Assembly (NCBI RefSeq): GCF_001904745.1
Contig: NZ_MRCD01000027.1
Span: 27,027-91,026, forward strand
Length of the DNA stretch: 64,000 nucleotides
Reading direction: 5' to 3'
Source of the DNA: Calothrix sp. HK-06
Lineage (GTDB): Bacteria; Cyanobacteriota; Cyanobacteriia; Cyanobacteriales; Nostocaceae
The number at the start of each line of letters is the position of its first letter. Position 1 is the stretch's first letter. A model generated the notes under the pieces. That model saw only the letters and a list, made by a program, of their open reading frames with translations. It was not told the origin of the DNA and made no database searches. This document shows positions 1 to 8,660 of the stretch, in pieces. The position numbers and the translations under genes are program-made.

Positions 1-196
1 AGAAGTCCTTGTAGAAGACCAAAACCCTAAAGATGTCACCCAAGTTATGGGTAGAACCGGTGGAAACCGTTTGACTTTCTTTACTGGAGATATTAACCAA
101 CTCAAGGGTCAGTTAGTCAAAGTTCAAATTACCGAAGTTCGTGCTTTTAGTTTGACGGGTATTCCTGTAAAGGTTGAAGAACCTGTACTTGTATAG
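1..196 (+). CDS. miaB: MiaB C-terminal end (tRNA-2-methylthio-N6-dimethylallyladenosine synthase), 5' truncated
   Basis: The reading frame enters from the left edge at base 2 and stops with TAG at 194-196, giving 64 residues. The peptide contains [11 protein letters not shown] and [15 protein letters not shown], which match the C-terminal TRAM domain of cyanobacterial MiaB. MiaB is a radical-SAM enzyme that methylthiolates i6A37 of tRNAs, and TRAM is its RNA-binding part. The catalytic domains lie outside the window, so the assignment rests on the TRAM segment alone. A perfect inverted repeat follows 13 bases after the stop and may end the transcript. Confidence 0.8.
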   Translation, partial: EVLVEDQNPKDVTQVMGRTGGNRLTFFTGDINQLKGQLVKVQITEVRAFSLTGIPVKVEEPVLV

Positions 197-209
197 TTAC
201 ATAAACCAA

Positions 210-241
210 AGAAACCTGGTTTCTGTAGAAACCAGGTTTCT
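210..241. repeat. Palindromic repeat, AGAAACC family, terminator-like
   Basis: AGAAACCTGGTTTCT (210-224) and its exact reverse complement (227-241) are separated by GT, giving a 15-bp stem. It lies between the ends of miaB and the convergent small gene, so it could act as a bidirectional terminator. It is a short variant of the family seen at 9897-9961, 10630-10696 and 11322-11387, lacking their conserved spacer of about 35 bases. Confidence 0.8.
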
Positions 242-248
242 AAGATTT

Positions 249-476
249 TCATCGTAAAGATTCATAAATCATTGTCACCGCTATCAAGCACAATAATATT
301 ACTCCCAGGCGCCAGAACCAACCAAAGGCGACCCCAACTATAGCCATACCAAAATGCGATGCTCCTAAAATAGTCGATAGTGTATAAGCTATCGCAATTC
401 CCAAACTCATTAGCAAGAAGTATTTGATGAATCTTGCAACCAAACGAAATAGTGGGCTGTAATTATTAGTAGTCAT
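249..476 (-). CDS. Small two-TM membrane protein, unknown function
   Basis: The 75-residue protein has an N-terminal segment with basic residues (RLVARFIK) and two hydrophobic stretches, about residues 17-40 and 42-68, the second containing tryptophans and small residues (VGVAFGWFWRLGVILL). That composition suggests a small inner-membrane protein. It is convergent with miaB, with a hairpin repeat between the two stops. No Shine-Dalgarno sequence is obvious before the ATG. I do not recognise a family. It is kept because its hydrophobic pattern is regular and nothing else explains the interval. Confidence 0.55.
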   Translation of the reverse strand: MTTNNYSPLFRLVARFIKYFLLMSLGIAIAYTLSTILGASHFGMAIVGVAFGWFWRLGVILLCLIAVTMIYESLR

Positions 477-838
477 GGTAATATGCTCGCTTTGTGACTC
501 AAGAAGACTAGGTAAGTATATTCTTACTAGTAAACCATTTCCATCTGAATTATCACCTTCTCCTCACCGTGCATTCTAAACTAATGCTGCAAAGCTATTT
601 TATTCACACCCTCTGACCGCAGCTTCGTGACAATTACTTACGTAATTTGTGACACTTAAAATCTAGCACTACTTTTCTATACCTGTCAATATTGCTGAGA
701 GAATGTTATGAAAGTTCACATTCAGGTGTAGAGACGCGACATGATGCGTCTGTGACAATAGGATAAGATGATATCCGTGACATGTGTCACACAAATTCGT
801 TTATACAAGAATATTGTCATAAAAGTCTGGAGCTAATA
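477..838. other. Intergenic region with a degenerate GTAGAGACG palindrome
   Basis: This region separates the divergent small membrane gene and the HTH/NB-ARC/WD40 gene and should hold both promoters; I cannot place either. It includes a short inverted repeat around TTACGTAA (about 637-650). At 728-756 there is an imperfect copy of the GTAGAGACG palindrome family, whose better copies are at 25388-25415 and 55426-55453. Confidence 0.5.
829..832 (+). promoter_or_regulatory. Ribosome binding site deciding the start of the HTH-NB-ARC-WD40 gene
   Basis: GGAG at 829-832 lies six bases before the ATG at 839. The upstream in-frame ATG at 782 has no comparable site, so 839 is the better start. Confidence 0.55.
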
Positions 839-3800
839 ATGGACGAAAATATTAAGCAAATTTTCGACAAGCTGACACCTCGACGTAAAGAGGTGTTGCA
901 AATGGTGTTGGTAGGTGAATCGGATGATGCTATTGCTAGTGTACTCAGCATCAAACGAGCTACGGTCAGAAAATACTTAGAAAGATTGTATCAAGCTTTT
1001 GGAGTTAGCAAGCGCGTTGAGTTGCTCACACTATTTAGCAATTACGAAAAGAAATTTCCTGTTTATGATGTTTCGGAATTGTTGCCAGTTGTCAGTAAAA
1101 CGCGACTCGATTTAGGAGAAGCACCCAGTACACAAAATTTTTATGGGCGCCAAAACGAACTAGAAACGTTAAAATACTGGATAATTGAAACCCATTGTCG
1201 TGTTGTGACTCTTTTGGGTATGGGTGGGTTAGGTAAAACTACTCTATCTGTTAAGTTGATTGAATTGTTGAATGATTTTGAGTCTCCCCAATTTGATTTT
1301 ATTATTTGGCGCAGTTTAAGAGAGGCGCCAAAGTTAGAGAAAATATTAGTAGACTGCATCAAATTTTTCTCTGACCAAAAAGAAATCAAAATTCAGGGTA
1401 ATGTTAGCGATATATCGATATTAATCGAGTATATGCGTAAATCACGCTGTTTGATAGTTCTCGATAATTTTGAATCGATTCTGGATACAGAGCAAAATGT
1501 CGGATTATATCGAAAAGAGTATCAAGACTATAATGTATTAATTAAGCGGATATCTGAATCGTCTCATCAAAGTTGTTTAGTTATAACTAGTCGTATTAAA
1601 CCTGAATATATTGCAGTTCAAGAAGGAGAACATTCACCGATTCATTCACTGGTTTTACCAGGGTTAATAGAAGATGAAGGGTTAAATATTTTAGAAGATA
1701 AGGGATTAATCGGGTCTAAAAAAGCAATGCTCGACTTAGTACAGCTATATAGTGGTAATCCCTTAGCATTAAAAATTGTCTCGACTTTTATTAAAGATTT
1801 ATTCAGTGGAGATATCGATGAGTTTATTGAACAAGGTTTAACAGCTTTTGTAGGAATTGAAAGTTTATTAGATAGTCAGTTTAATAATTTGTCTAATATA
1901 GAAAAAAAGGTTTTATACTGGTTAGCTATTAATCGTGAACCAGTTAAAATCAAAGATTTATTCGATGAAATAGTTGATAAACCAGTATTTTTCGACTTGA
2001 TTGATAGTTTAGAAAAACTCAAGACACGCTCTTTAATTGAAACAATTGACGGCAAGTTTACACTCCAAAACGTTGTGATGGAGTATATGATTGCTTTATT
2101 CATTCGACAAGTGAGCGAAGAAATTAAGACTGAAGAATACAATTTATTAAATCAATATGCTTTGATTGAAGCTACAGCTAAAGATTATATTAGAAATCGG
2201 CAAACCGAAGTTATATTAGAACCTATTTGTCAAAGTCTACCAGCATCAGAAATTAATTTAAAGCTTGTTAAACCACTTGAAAAAGCAAAAGATAAGTTAA
2301 CTAATTATGCTGTAGGTAATATTCTCAACTTATTGCTTTATAAAGATTATGACTTATCTGGTTTAGATTTATCGAATTTAACGATTTGGCAAGCTTATCT
2401 GCGTGGTGCAAAGTTATGCAAAGTTAACTTTACTAATTCCGACTTAGCAAAATCTCGTTTTACCGAATCATTTGGTACAGTTTTATCATTAGCTTCTAGT
2501 CCTGTTGATTCAATTTGGGCAATGGGTGATACAAAAAGTATAATTCGTGTGAGATATAGTGAAGGTCAGCAATGGATGACGATGGAAGGACACACTAATT
2601 GGGTGCGTTCGATTGCTTTTAGCAGTAACGGTAAAATGCTTGCTAGCGCTAGCGATGATAAAACTGTTATGCTTTGGGATACATCTACTGGGCAATGTTT
2701 AAAAACTTTAAAAGGTCATCAACAACGGGTTTGGTCTGTGGCAATTAGTCCCAATTGTAATATTATCGCAAGTGGAAGTGAAGATAAAACTATTCGACTT
2801 TGGCGCCTAGATACAGGTGAATATAAAGTATTAGAAAAACATATTAACTGGGTGCGTTGTGTCGCATTTAGTCCCGATGGCAATATATTAGCTAGCGGTA
2901 GCAGTGATAAGAGTGTGATTTTATGGGATGCAACAAACGGAGAATATTTAAAGACTCTACAAGCACATACCGCACGTGTTCGGTCTATCGCGTTTAGTCA
3001 AGATGGTAAAATTTTAGCAAGTAGCAGCGACGATTCCAAAATTATTCTTTGGGATATTGAAAGCGCTAAAGAGTTAAAAACTCTGATAGGACATAAAAGT
3101 TGGGTACGGTCGGTAGCTTTTCATCCAAAGCGTAATTTATTAGCTAGTGCTGGTGAAGATTGCGATGTTGTAATTTGGAACGTTAGTACAGGTAAACGTA
3201 AAAATATTTTACGTGGACATACTGCAAGGGTTTGGTGCGTAACTTTCTGCGGTGAAGATTGTGAAACCTTGATTAGCAGTAGTGATGACAAAACTGTAAA
3301 AATTTGGGATGTTGATACAGGTGAATGTTTAAAAACTTTTCAAGGTCACACAAATTGGTCCTGGTCGGTTGGTTTTAGTTCAGATGGTATTTTAGTAAGT
3401 GGTGATGAAGAGCAAACTATCAAAATTTGGGATACTAATACAGGTCAACTAACCAAAACGCTTGAAGCGCATCAGAACAGAATACGTGCGATAGCAGTTA
3501 GTCCTAGTAGTAGTAATAACACTATTATTGCCAGTGGTAGCGACGATAAAACAATAAAGCTTTGGGATATTAAAAGCGGTAATCTAATTAATACTTTTTC
3601 CGACCACCCCGACCGAGTTCTCTCCATTGCTTTTAGTCCAGATGGTAAAAACCTGGTGAGTGCAGGAGATGATAAATTGGTGCGAATTTGGGATGTTGAA
3701 AATGGAAAGCTTCGCAAAACTACCGAACGTCACAATAGTTGGATTTGGTCTGTAACATTTAGTCCAGATGGGTTTAGGGTAGCTAGTGGTAGCGAAGATA

Positions 3801-4336
3801 AAACGATTAAGCTTTGGAATGCGAACACCCTTGAGTGTATACAAACTCTCAAAGGTCATAATGATTGGGTTCGGTCTGTAAAATTTCATCCCAACGGCAA
3901 AATACTAGCGAGTGGTAGCGAAGATAAAACTGTCAAGTTATGGGATGTAACGACAGGTAATGAAATGCGGACATTGAAAGTTTCCATTGGTTGGGTGCGT
4001 TCAATTGCTTTTAGTCCCGATGGTCGCTTTTTAGCTGTAAGTGGTGGTAGTGCGAATTTAGAAATTTGGGATATAACTACAAATGAAATATGCAAAACTT
4101 TGGCAGGACATCGAGAAAGACTATGGTCAGTAGCTTTTAGTCCTGATGGTCAAACTTTGGCTAGTAGCAGTGAAGACGGTAATATCGCACTTTGGGATGT
4201 TACCACAGGTCAACGGTTATATTCACTCCGGGCGCCAAGACTTTACGAAGGTTTGAATATTACTGGTGTTGTTAATCTTACACAAGCTCAAATTAACACT
4301 TTAAAAACTTTAGGAGCTATTAAAGAAGATGAGTAA
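839..4336 (+). CDS. HTH-NB-ARC-WD40 repeat protein (STAND NTPase)
   Basis: Numbering below is from the upstream ATG at 782 (1184 aa). I prefer the ATG at 839 (residue 20) because GGAG lies 6 bases before it. Residues 27-85 are a LuxR/GerE-like helix-turn-helix (LTPRRKEVLQMVLVGESDD). An NB-ARC NTPase follows, with Walker A GMGGLGKTT (about 146-154), Walker B IVLDNFE (225-231), an arginine sensor VITSR (267-271) and SGNPLAL (about 324). A short pentapeptide-like stretch (LSGLDLSNLTIWQAYLRGAKL) then leads into at least 13 WD40 repeats from about residue 600 to the end. With the degenerate blade in front this makes 14, enough for two seven-bladed propellers. STAND proteins of this design act as ligand-triggered switches, with WD40 as sensor. 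The HTH suggests a DNA-binding output, but the ligand and targets are unknown. The next gene overlaps its stop. Confidence 0.9.
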   Translation: MDENIKQIFDKLTPRRKEVLQMVLVGESDDAIASVLSIKRATVRKYLERLYQAFGVSKRVELLTLFSNYEKKFPVYDVSELLPVVSKTRLDLGEAPSTQNFYGRQNELETLKYWIIETHCRVVTLLGMGGLGKTTLSVKLIELLNDFESPQFDFIIWRSLREAPKLEKILVDCIKFFSDQKEIKIQGNVSDISILIEYMRKSRCLIVLDNFESILDTEQNVGLYRKEYQDYNVLIKRISESSHQSCLVITSRIKPEYIAVQEGEHSPIHSLVLPGLIEDEGLNILEDKGLIGSKKAMLDLVQLYSGNPLALKIVSTFIKDLFSGDIDEFIEQGLTAFVGIESLLDSQFNNLSNIEKKVLYWLAINREPVKIKDLFDEIVDKPVFFDLIDSLEKLKTRSLIETIDGKFTLQNVVMEYMIALFIRQVSEEIKTEEYNLLNQYALIEATAKDYIRNRQTEVILEPICQSLPASEINLKLVKPLEKAKDKLTNYAVGNILNLLLYKDYDLSGLDLSNLTIWQAYLRGAKLCKVNFTNSDLAKSRFTESFGTVLSLASSPVDSIWAMGDTKSIIRVRYSEGQQWMTMEGHTNWVRSIAFSSNGKMLASASDDKTVMLWDTSTGQCLKTLKGHQQRVWSVAISPNCNIIASGSEDKTIRLWRLDTGEYKVLEKHINWVRCVAFSPDGNILASGSSDKSVILWDATNGEYLKTLQAHTARVRSIAFSQDGKILASSSDDSKIILWDIESAKELKTLIGHKSWVRSVAFHPKRNLLASAGEDCDVVIWNVSTGKRKNILRGHTARVWCVTFCGEDCETLISSSDDKTVKIWDVDTGECLKTFQGHTNWSWSVGFSSDGILVSGDEEQTIKIWDTNTGQLTKTLEAHQNRIRAIAVSPSSSNNTIIASGSDDKTIKLWDIKSGNLINTFSDHPDRVLSIAFSPDGKNLVSAGDDKLVRIWDVENGKLRKTTERHNSWIWSVTFSPDGFRVASGSEDKTIKLWNANTLECIQTLKGHNDWVRSVKFHPNGKILASGSEDKTVKLWDVTTGNEMRTLKVSIGWVRSIAFSPDGRFLAVSGGSANLEIWDITTNEICKTLAGHRERLWSVAFSPDGQTLASSSEDGNIALWDVTTGQRLYSLRAPRLYEGLNITGVVNLTQAQINTLKTLGAIKEDE

Positions 4337-5081
4337 GACTTATTCTAATTATCAGAATACATTAATTGGTATTACAACATATGGGCGCCACGACCCAATT
4401 CCTTTTTCTCTACCCAGTACTTATTTAGACTCAGTACGTAAAGCAGGTGGTACTCCAGTATTGTTGCCACCAGGAGAAAGTAATGCAGCAACACTGTTAA
4501 AATCACTTCATGGTTTGATAATTACAGGTGGAGGAGATATTAATCCAGCTTTATATAACGGCGCCGCTCACCCAATGGTATATTCAGTAGATAACGAGCG
4601 CGATGCATTTGAAATCAACTTAGCAAAGTTCGCATTAGAAAACCACATACCCGTATTAGGCATTTGTCGTGGGTTACAAATACTCATCGTTGCCTCTGGT
4701 GGTACCTTAATACGACATATCCCAGATGATTATGGCACATCAGTTGCACATCGTTTAGAACCAGAACCAGGTATTCGTAAACATACAGAACACGATGTAA
4801 TAATTACACCCAACAGTCGTTTAGGAAAATTAATCCAGAAAACTCATATATCAGTAGTTTCATGGCATCATCAAGCAGTAGGTATACTACCATCTAACTG
4901 GCGCCCGGTAGCTCACTCTGTCGAAGATAAAGTAATTGAAGCAGCAGAACACATACACCATCCTTGGGCAGTAGGAGTACAATGGCATCCCGAAATGTCG
5001 CAAAATGACCCCAACCACGAACGTATATTTCAAGGGTTTATAGAATCTACTTATAGTAAAGACAATTTATTATCAGCTTGA
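4329..5081 (+). CDS. Gamma-glutamyl-gamma-aminobutyrate hydrolase-like protein (peptidase C26, class I GATase fold)
   Basis: The 250-aa length is typical of the PuuD-like family. The nucleophile elbow is LGICRGLQIL (about residue 118), with an oxyanion-side GLIITGGGDINPALY before it and the catalytic His-Glu in GVQWHPEMS near the end. All triad residues are present. The family hydrolyses gamma-glutamyl amide bonds, for example gamma-glutamyl-GABA. The start overlaps the upstream STAND gene by 8 bases (the ATG lies within the last codons), which points to translational coupling. Whether the two act together is inference. A GATCCCCCC-type repeat begins at its stop codon. Confidence 0.88.
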   Translation: MSKTYSNYQNTLIGITTYGRHDPIPFSLPSTYLDSVRKAGGTPVLLPPGESNAATLLKSLHGLIITGGGDINPALYNGAAHPMVYSVDNERDAFEINLAKFALENHIPVLGICRGLQILIVASGGTLIRHIPDDYGTSVAHRLEPEPGIRKHTEHDVIITPNSRLGKLIQKTHISVVSWHHQAVGILPSNWRPVAHSVEDKVIEAAEHIHHPWAVGVQWHPEMSQNDPNHERIFQGFIESTYSKDNLLSA

Positions 5082-5123
5082 TCCTCCCCAACCCCCCTTA
5101 ATAAAGGGGGTAGTAGGGGGATC
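5080..5123. repeat. GATCC(C)CCCAACCCCCC palindromic repeat
   Basis: A long imperfect inverted repeat begins GATCCTCCCCAACCCC and ends GGGGGATC. It overlaps the stop codon of the preceding hydrolase gene. Similar units lie at 7233-7309 and 52336-52383. It can fold into a strong hairpin and may stop or stabilise the transcript. Confidence 0.75.
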
Positions 5124-5149
5124 AAAATCCAAGAATTTTTTATGTTGTA

Positions 5150-5171
5150 GCACAGGCGAGGACGCCTGTGC
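5150..5171. repeat. GCACAGGCG palindrome
   Basis: GCACAGGCG and CGCCTGTGC flank AGGA, giving a perfect 9-bp stem. A shorter relative, AACAGGC-N6-GCCTGTT, is at 6180-6199. It ends two bases before the only available start codon of the next small gene, so it would be part of that leader. Confidence 0.7.
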
Positions 5172-5172
5172 A

Positions 5173-5358
5173 GTGGCGCCTATAATTATTTTTTACCACA
5201 GAGTTGTTCTTTCTGGTATAACAGCACTAATATGCTTTTGGGTATTGGTCTCAAACCCTCCGTTAGCTGTTAATATTCTTGGCTTTATAGAAATTATACT
5301 TCTATTTATCTTGGGTGTGGAGATAGCCATTTACGCTGACTTAGCCAAAGGTCGATAG
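5173..5358 (+). CDS. Possible small membrane protein (61 aa)
   Basis: GTG is the only in-frame start, and it directly follows a palindromic repeat with no visible ribosome binding site. The peptide has two hydrophobic segments (VVLSGITALICFWVLV and LGFIEIILLFILGVEIAIY) and an acidic/basic tail (ADLAKGR), which looks like a real small membrane protein. I do not recognise it. The awkward start makes it possible that this is the 3' part of a gene whose front was replaced by the repeat. Confidence 0.4.
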   Translation: MAPIIIFYHRVVLSGITALICFWVLVSNPPLAVNILGFIEIILLFILGVEIAIYADLAKGR

Positions 5359-5401
5359 TTTTTGGATTATGCGGATGGGTAGGAATGTTTAGTGCAAAAT
5401 A

Positions 5402-6121
5402 TCAATAATCCTGTAACAAATCATTTAACCCAGACCATAGCATATCCAACCCATTCGCCATAATTCGGGCGCCTTCAATAGTAGCATTTAGCAATTCAGG
5501 GTTATCTCTAATAACTAAACTAGTTAAATCTAATGCTTCGTGTGCGTGTCTTGTTTCTATTCCTTCGTTAAAACAATCAGCAAAATAAGCTTCTTCCTTA
5601 ATAAAAGGGAAACATTTAGTTAAACTATTCATAATCGCACGCATCCAATCATCGGCAAACATTTCTATTACGCACCAGGGACCTAATGATTTTGGATACA
5701 AATTTTGTACTAATAATATAAATTTTGCTGTCATTGGGTCAAGAATGTTTTGTAGTGTATTTAAACTACCAAACTCTTCGTCATCAATTAAAATTTTGGC
5801 GCCCATTCGTACAAATGCACGAGTTAATTGATAATGATGGGTATCACCATTAATCAAGCCATCATCATCGTTAATAACTCGCAGCTTACGTACTCGCATC
5901 TTTGGACTATCAAGGTGTGGTATGTGATATACCATAACGCGCGTGGCATGACATGCTGCTTGATATCGTAGGTGTAAATGTCCTAGTAAATTTTGATTAT
6001 TCAGCTTTTCGCTGCTTAACGAACGTAAATTGGCAAAGAAGGTATGTTGCGATGGTAAATGTTCTTGATAAAGCTTTGTTATGTATTCTTGAAATATTTG
6101 CTCGGCATTTTGAGTTGCCAT
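5402..6121 (-). CDS. Haem-oxygenase-fold (TenA/PqqC/CADD-like) protein, possibly an iron-containing oxidase
   Basis: The 239-residue, mostly helical protein has no signal peptide or TM segment. Spaced Glu/His clusters (for example EAYFADCFNEGIETRHAHEAL near residues 180-200, and RYQAACHATRVMVYHIPHL around 50-70) resemble the metal-ligand helices of haem-oxygenase-like diiron proteins. The overall length also fits this group, which includes the cyanobacterial DUF3865 proteins. Substrate and metal are not evident. It is monocistronic and convergent with the preceding small gene. Fold assignment is moderate; function is open. Confidence 0.55.
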   Translation of the reverse strand: MATQNAEQIFQEYITKLYQEHLPSQHTFFANLRSLSSEKLNNQNLLGHLHLRYQAACHATRVMVYHIPHLDSPKMRVRKLRVINDDDGLINGDTHHYQLTRAFVRMGAKILIDDEEFGSLNTLQNILDPMTAKFILLVQNLYPKSLGPWCVIEMFADDWMRAIMNSLTKCFPFIKEEAYFADCFNEGIETRHAHEALDLTSLVIRDNPELLNATIEGARIMANGLDMLWSGLNDLLQDY

Positions 6122-6179
6122 ATATTTAAAACTAAATAGTAGGCTTTTATTTTAATTTATTATTTATCAAAGTAAAATA

Positions 6180-6199
6180 AACAGGCAAGAATGCCTGTT
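6180..6199. repeat. AACAGGC palindrome
   Basis: AACAGGC (6180-6186) and GCCTGTT (6193-6199) form a 7-bp stem with a 6-base loop. It is related to the unit at 5150-5171 and sits downstream of the small gene at 6224-6442 on the minus strand. Confidence 0.6.
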
Positions 6200-6223
6200 C
6201 CACAAGAGTAATAATTTATTTTC

Positions 6224-6442
6224 TTAGGGAATGTGAGAAATGTTGCTACCATCAATTTCTGGTATTGCGAATGCATCTAATGACCCTAAAGGAGGTCTTT
6301 TTGGCGCCATTACACCACTCTCTGATGGATAGTCTGGGTCAATTTTTCTCACAACTGGGAGTTGGAGCGCTTGCCATAGCTCGTAAAGTGCGCAAAATAA
6401 GCTGGTTGCAGAAGCTGCGATTAGTAAGTATGCATGTATCAT
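6224..6442 (-). CDS. Small protein with one N-terminal membrane segment, unknown function
   Basis: The 72-aa protein has a hydrophobic N-terminus (IHAYLLIAASATSLFCALYEL) and a soluble, proline-rich tail (PDYPSESGVMAPKRPPLGSLD). It is transcribed divergently from padR, and the 70 bases between the two starts contain the two palindromes at 6452-6500, so both may be controlled from there. Family not recognised. The overlapping plus-strand frame has a less natural composition, so this strand is preferred. Confidence 0.5.
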   Translation of the reverse strand: MIHAYLLIAASATSLFCALYELWQALQLPVVRKIDPDYPSESGVMAPKRPPLGSLDAFAIPEIDGSNISHIP

Positions 6443-6451
6443 ATAATCAAC

Positions 6452-6500
6452 TATATCTAAAATAGATATATTATATTATGATATATCTAGATTCGATATA
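6452..6500. promoter_or_regulatory. Two TATATC-N7-GATATA operator-like palindromes
   Basis: TATATC-N7-GATATA occurs at 6452-6470 and again at 6482-6500. The starts are exactly 30 bp apart, about three helical turns, so both face the same side of the DNA. The first copy is even an 8-bp perfect inverted repeat around AAA. They lie just before the padR start and between divergent genes. PadR proteins bind short inverted repeats as dimers and often control themselves, so autoregulation is the natural reading, though inferred. Confidence 0.6.
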
Positions 6501-6512
6501 AAGTGATTCAAT

Positions 6513-6851
6513 ATGAAACCTATTGATTTTTTACCGCTAAAACCCGCAGTGTTTCATATACTGCTCTCGCTTGCTGATGCTGACCGTCACGGTTATGGAA
6601 TTATGCAGGAGGTGCAAGTTCGGACGGGTGGTTTGGTTAAGCTTGGCCCTGGAACGCTTTATACAGCTATTAAGCGTTTGGTTATGGATAAGTTAATTGT
6701 GGAATGCGAGGGTACAGGCGCCTGTGATGATGAAAGAAGACGGTATTACAGTATTACTGAGTTGGGAAGAGAGGTTATTAGGTTGGAAGCTCAACGTTTA
6801 GAGGAATTGGTGGATATGGCAAGAACCAAAAATCTGCTTTCATCAATTTAA
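6513..6851 (+). CDS. PadR-family transcriptional regulator
   Basis: The 112-aa winged-helix protein is PadR-like: LKPAVFHILLSLADADRHGYGIMQEV at the N-terminus, the recognition helix region LGPGTLYTAIKRLVMDKLIVE, and the wing RRRYYSITELGREV followed by the C-terminal dimerisation helix. The length fits the minimal PadR type. It is followed after 25 bases by a membrane protein gene, a usual pairing for this regulator class. Two palindromes lie immediately upstream. Confidence 0.9.
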   Translation: MKPIDFLPLKPAVFHILLSLADADRHGYGIMQEVQVRTGGLVKLGPGTLYTAIKRLVMDKLIVECEGTGACDDERRRYYSITELGREVIRLEAQRLEELVDMARTKNLLSSI

Positions 6852-6876
6852 TGCGCTAATCATAGGGAGGAAATTT

Positions 6877-7212
6877 ATGTCAGTTTCACGATTAGCGTTA
6901 AAGTTATCGGTTGGGATTTATAGTTGTTTGTTAGTTATTTATCCTGTTGGGTTTCGACGTGAGTTTGGTGAGCAGATGGTTTTAGTGTTTGAGGATATGG
7001 CGAAGGATAGTATGCGTATTGGGGGAGTTTGGGGTTTGGTGGGGGTTTGGTATTTGGTTTTGTCTGAGTTGTGGAGTACTGCGCGGGAGCAGCATTTACT
7101 TGCGGGGAGTTATTTTCGTTTTTTGAGGGTTAGGAATTGTGTTTTGCAGGCTGTTTTTAGTTTGATGGGGTTGGTTGGGGGACTTTGGTGGGTGATGAGA
7201 GGGAAGCATTAA
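6877..7212 (+). CDS. PadR-associated membrane protein
   Basis: The 111-aa protein has an AGGGAGG ribosome binding site about 7 bases before its ATG. Its N-terminus carries YPVGFRREFGEQMVLVFEDM, a motif like the start of the PadR-associated permease group (the front of larger FtsX-like permeases). Hydrophobic segments lie at about residues 10-25, 48-65 and 90-107. It contains only the N-terminal part of such permeases, so it may be a stand-alone small version. The coding strand is unusually G/T-rich compared with its neighbours. Probably cotranscribed with padR. Confidence 0.65.
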   Translation: MSVSRLALKLSVGIYSCLLVIYPVGFRREFGEQMVLVFEDMAKDSMRIGGVWGLVGVWYLVLSELWSTAREQHLLAGSYFRFLRVRNCVLQAVFSLMGLVGGLWWVMRGKH

Positions 7213-7232
7213 TATTTTGAAGTTTGATCTTT

Positions 7233-7309
7233 GATCCCCCCAACCCCCCTTGGTAAGGGGGGCTTTAAGTACTCTTGTTCCCCCCTTATTAAGGGGGGCT
7301 AGGGGGGAT
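7233..7309. repeat. GATCCCCCCAACCCCCC double palindromic repeat
   Basis: The unit starts GATCCCCCCAACCCCCC and contains two successive CCCCCTT/AAGGGGGG hairpins, ending near 7309 with GGGGGGATT. It is the longest copy of this family in the window and lies between the padR operon and ddl, where it probably terminates the former. Confidence 0.75.
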
Positions 7310-7404
7310 TTTACAAATAAAATAAATGTTGTATTTTGCTTTTGTAGTAAAAGTGCCATGTTGTGGTAATCTATTCAGGATTTGATGCAGAAGTGGAGGA
7401 TGTC

Positions 7405-8469
7405 ATGGCGAAACTGCGAGTCGGACTTTTGTTTGGTGGTCGTTCGGGCGAGCATGAGGTTTCGATAAAATCTGCACGCGCGATACAAGGCGCCTTAAGT
7501 GCCGATGAAAATGTTAGTAAATATGATGTGCTGCCTTTTTATATTCAAAAAGATGGTTTGTGGCAAGCTCCTGCAACTGCACAACAAGTTTTAGATAGTG
7601 GTGAAGCTTTACAAAATCTTGTCCCTTCTCCAAATTTATGGCAATTCCCTGCTGAAGCCAATCAAGTTGATGTTTGGTTCCCCATCCTTCACGGGCCTAA
7701 TGGTGAAGATGGCACTATTCAAGGATTACTGACGCTGATGCAAGTGCCTTATGTTGGTTCTGGTGTACTGGGGTCAGCAGCAGGTATGGACAAAATTGCC
7801 ATGAAGGATGTTTTTGCACAAGCTGGTTTGGCTCAAGTTAAGTATGTTGTGGTGACACGCGCACAAGTTTATTCTAATCCTTGTGTTTTTCCGAAGCTTT
7901 GTGATGATATTGAAGCTAATTTGGGATATCCTTGCTTCGTTAAACCTGCTAATTTGGGGTCTTCTGTTGGTATTGCCAAAGTTCGTAACCGTACTGAGCT
8001 AGAAGCTGCTCTTGATAATGCTGCTAGTTATGACCGTCGAATTATTGTTGAACAAGGTGTAATTGCTAGAGAAGTTGAATGCGCTGTTTTAGGGAATGAT
8101 AATCCTAAAGCTTCTGTTCTCGGTGAAATTACTTACAGTAGCGAATTTTATGATTACGAAACTAAATATACTGAGGGAATGGCAGAATTACTGATTCCGG
8201 CGCCGTTACCTTCTTCTGTTGTCTCGCAAATACAAGAGATGGCAATACAAGCATTTGTCGCAGTGGATGCAGCAGGGTTGTCACGCGTAGATTTCTTTTA
8301 TGTTGAATCAACAGGAGAAATACTGATTAATGAAATCAATACACTACCTGGGTTTACAGCAACAAGTATGTATCCTCAAATGTGGGCACACACTGGTGTA
8401 CCTTTTACTAACCTCGTTGACCAATTAATACAGTTCGCACTCGAACGACATTCTTCAGCAAAGTCCTGA
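7405..8469 (+). CDS. ddl: D-alanine--D-alanine ligase
   Basis: This ATP-grasp enzyme joins two D-Ala residues for peptidoglycan synthesis in the cytoplasm. Diagnostic segments are [18 protein letters not shown] at the start, [16 protein letters not shown], the ATP-grasp pieces [15 protein letters not shown] and [15 protein letters not shown], and the C-terminal metal/substrate site [17 protein letters not shown]. The reading frame is open from 7363, but the ATG at 7405 has GGAGGA 5 bases upstream and begins exactly where the family begins (MAKLRVGLL), giving 354 aa. All core motifs are intact. A TTTGTAGC/GCTACAAA hairpin (8547-8578) lies before the next gene. Confidence 0.95.
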   Translation: MAKLRVGLLFGGRSGEHEVSIKSARAIQGALSADENVSKYDVLPFYIQKDGLWQAPATAQQVLDSGEALQNLVPSPNLWQFPAEANQVDVWFPILHGPNGEDGTIQGLLTLMQVPYVGSGVLGSAAGMDKIAMKDVFAQAGLAQVKYVVVTRAQVYSNPCVFPKLCDDIEANLGYPCFVKPANLGSSVGIAKVRNRTELEAALDNAASYDRRIIVEQGVIAREVECAVLGNDNPKASVLGEITYSSEFYDYETKYTEGMAELLIPAPLPSSVVSQIQEMAIQAFVAVDAAGLSRVDFFYVESTGEILINEINTLPGFTATSMYPQMWAHTGVPFTNLVDQLIQFALERHSSAKS

Positions 8470-8660
8470 TTATCGTTTTCTTTCAGCAGTCTATCTAGGT
8501 GCGTAAAGTCTAAATAAATACCCAAATTGAGCCAAAATGGCGGTTTTTTGTAGCCTATGATTAGAAAAATGCTACAAAGAGCCACATTTTGCTACGGATA
8601 CTCAAGGTGTATTCCAGATGTACAATTAGCCGGATAGAGGGGTATAAATCCGCAAAAATC

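Noticed and set aside
782..838. Upstream ATG of the HTH-NB-ARC-WD40 gene
   Set aside because: Nineteen extra residues without ribosome binding site; the ATG at 839 has GGAG at proper spacing.
6265..6465. 66-residue plus-strand frame
   Set aside because: Overlaps the more protein-like minus-strand frame 6224-6442 and runs into the operator region before padR.
7096..7359. 87-residue minus-strand frame
   Set aside because: Consists largely of the GATCCCCCC repeat (KGGTRVLKAPLTKGGWGDQ) and the complement of the PadR-associated gene.
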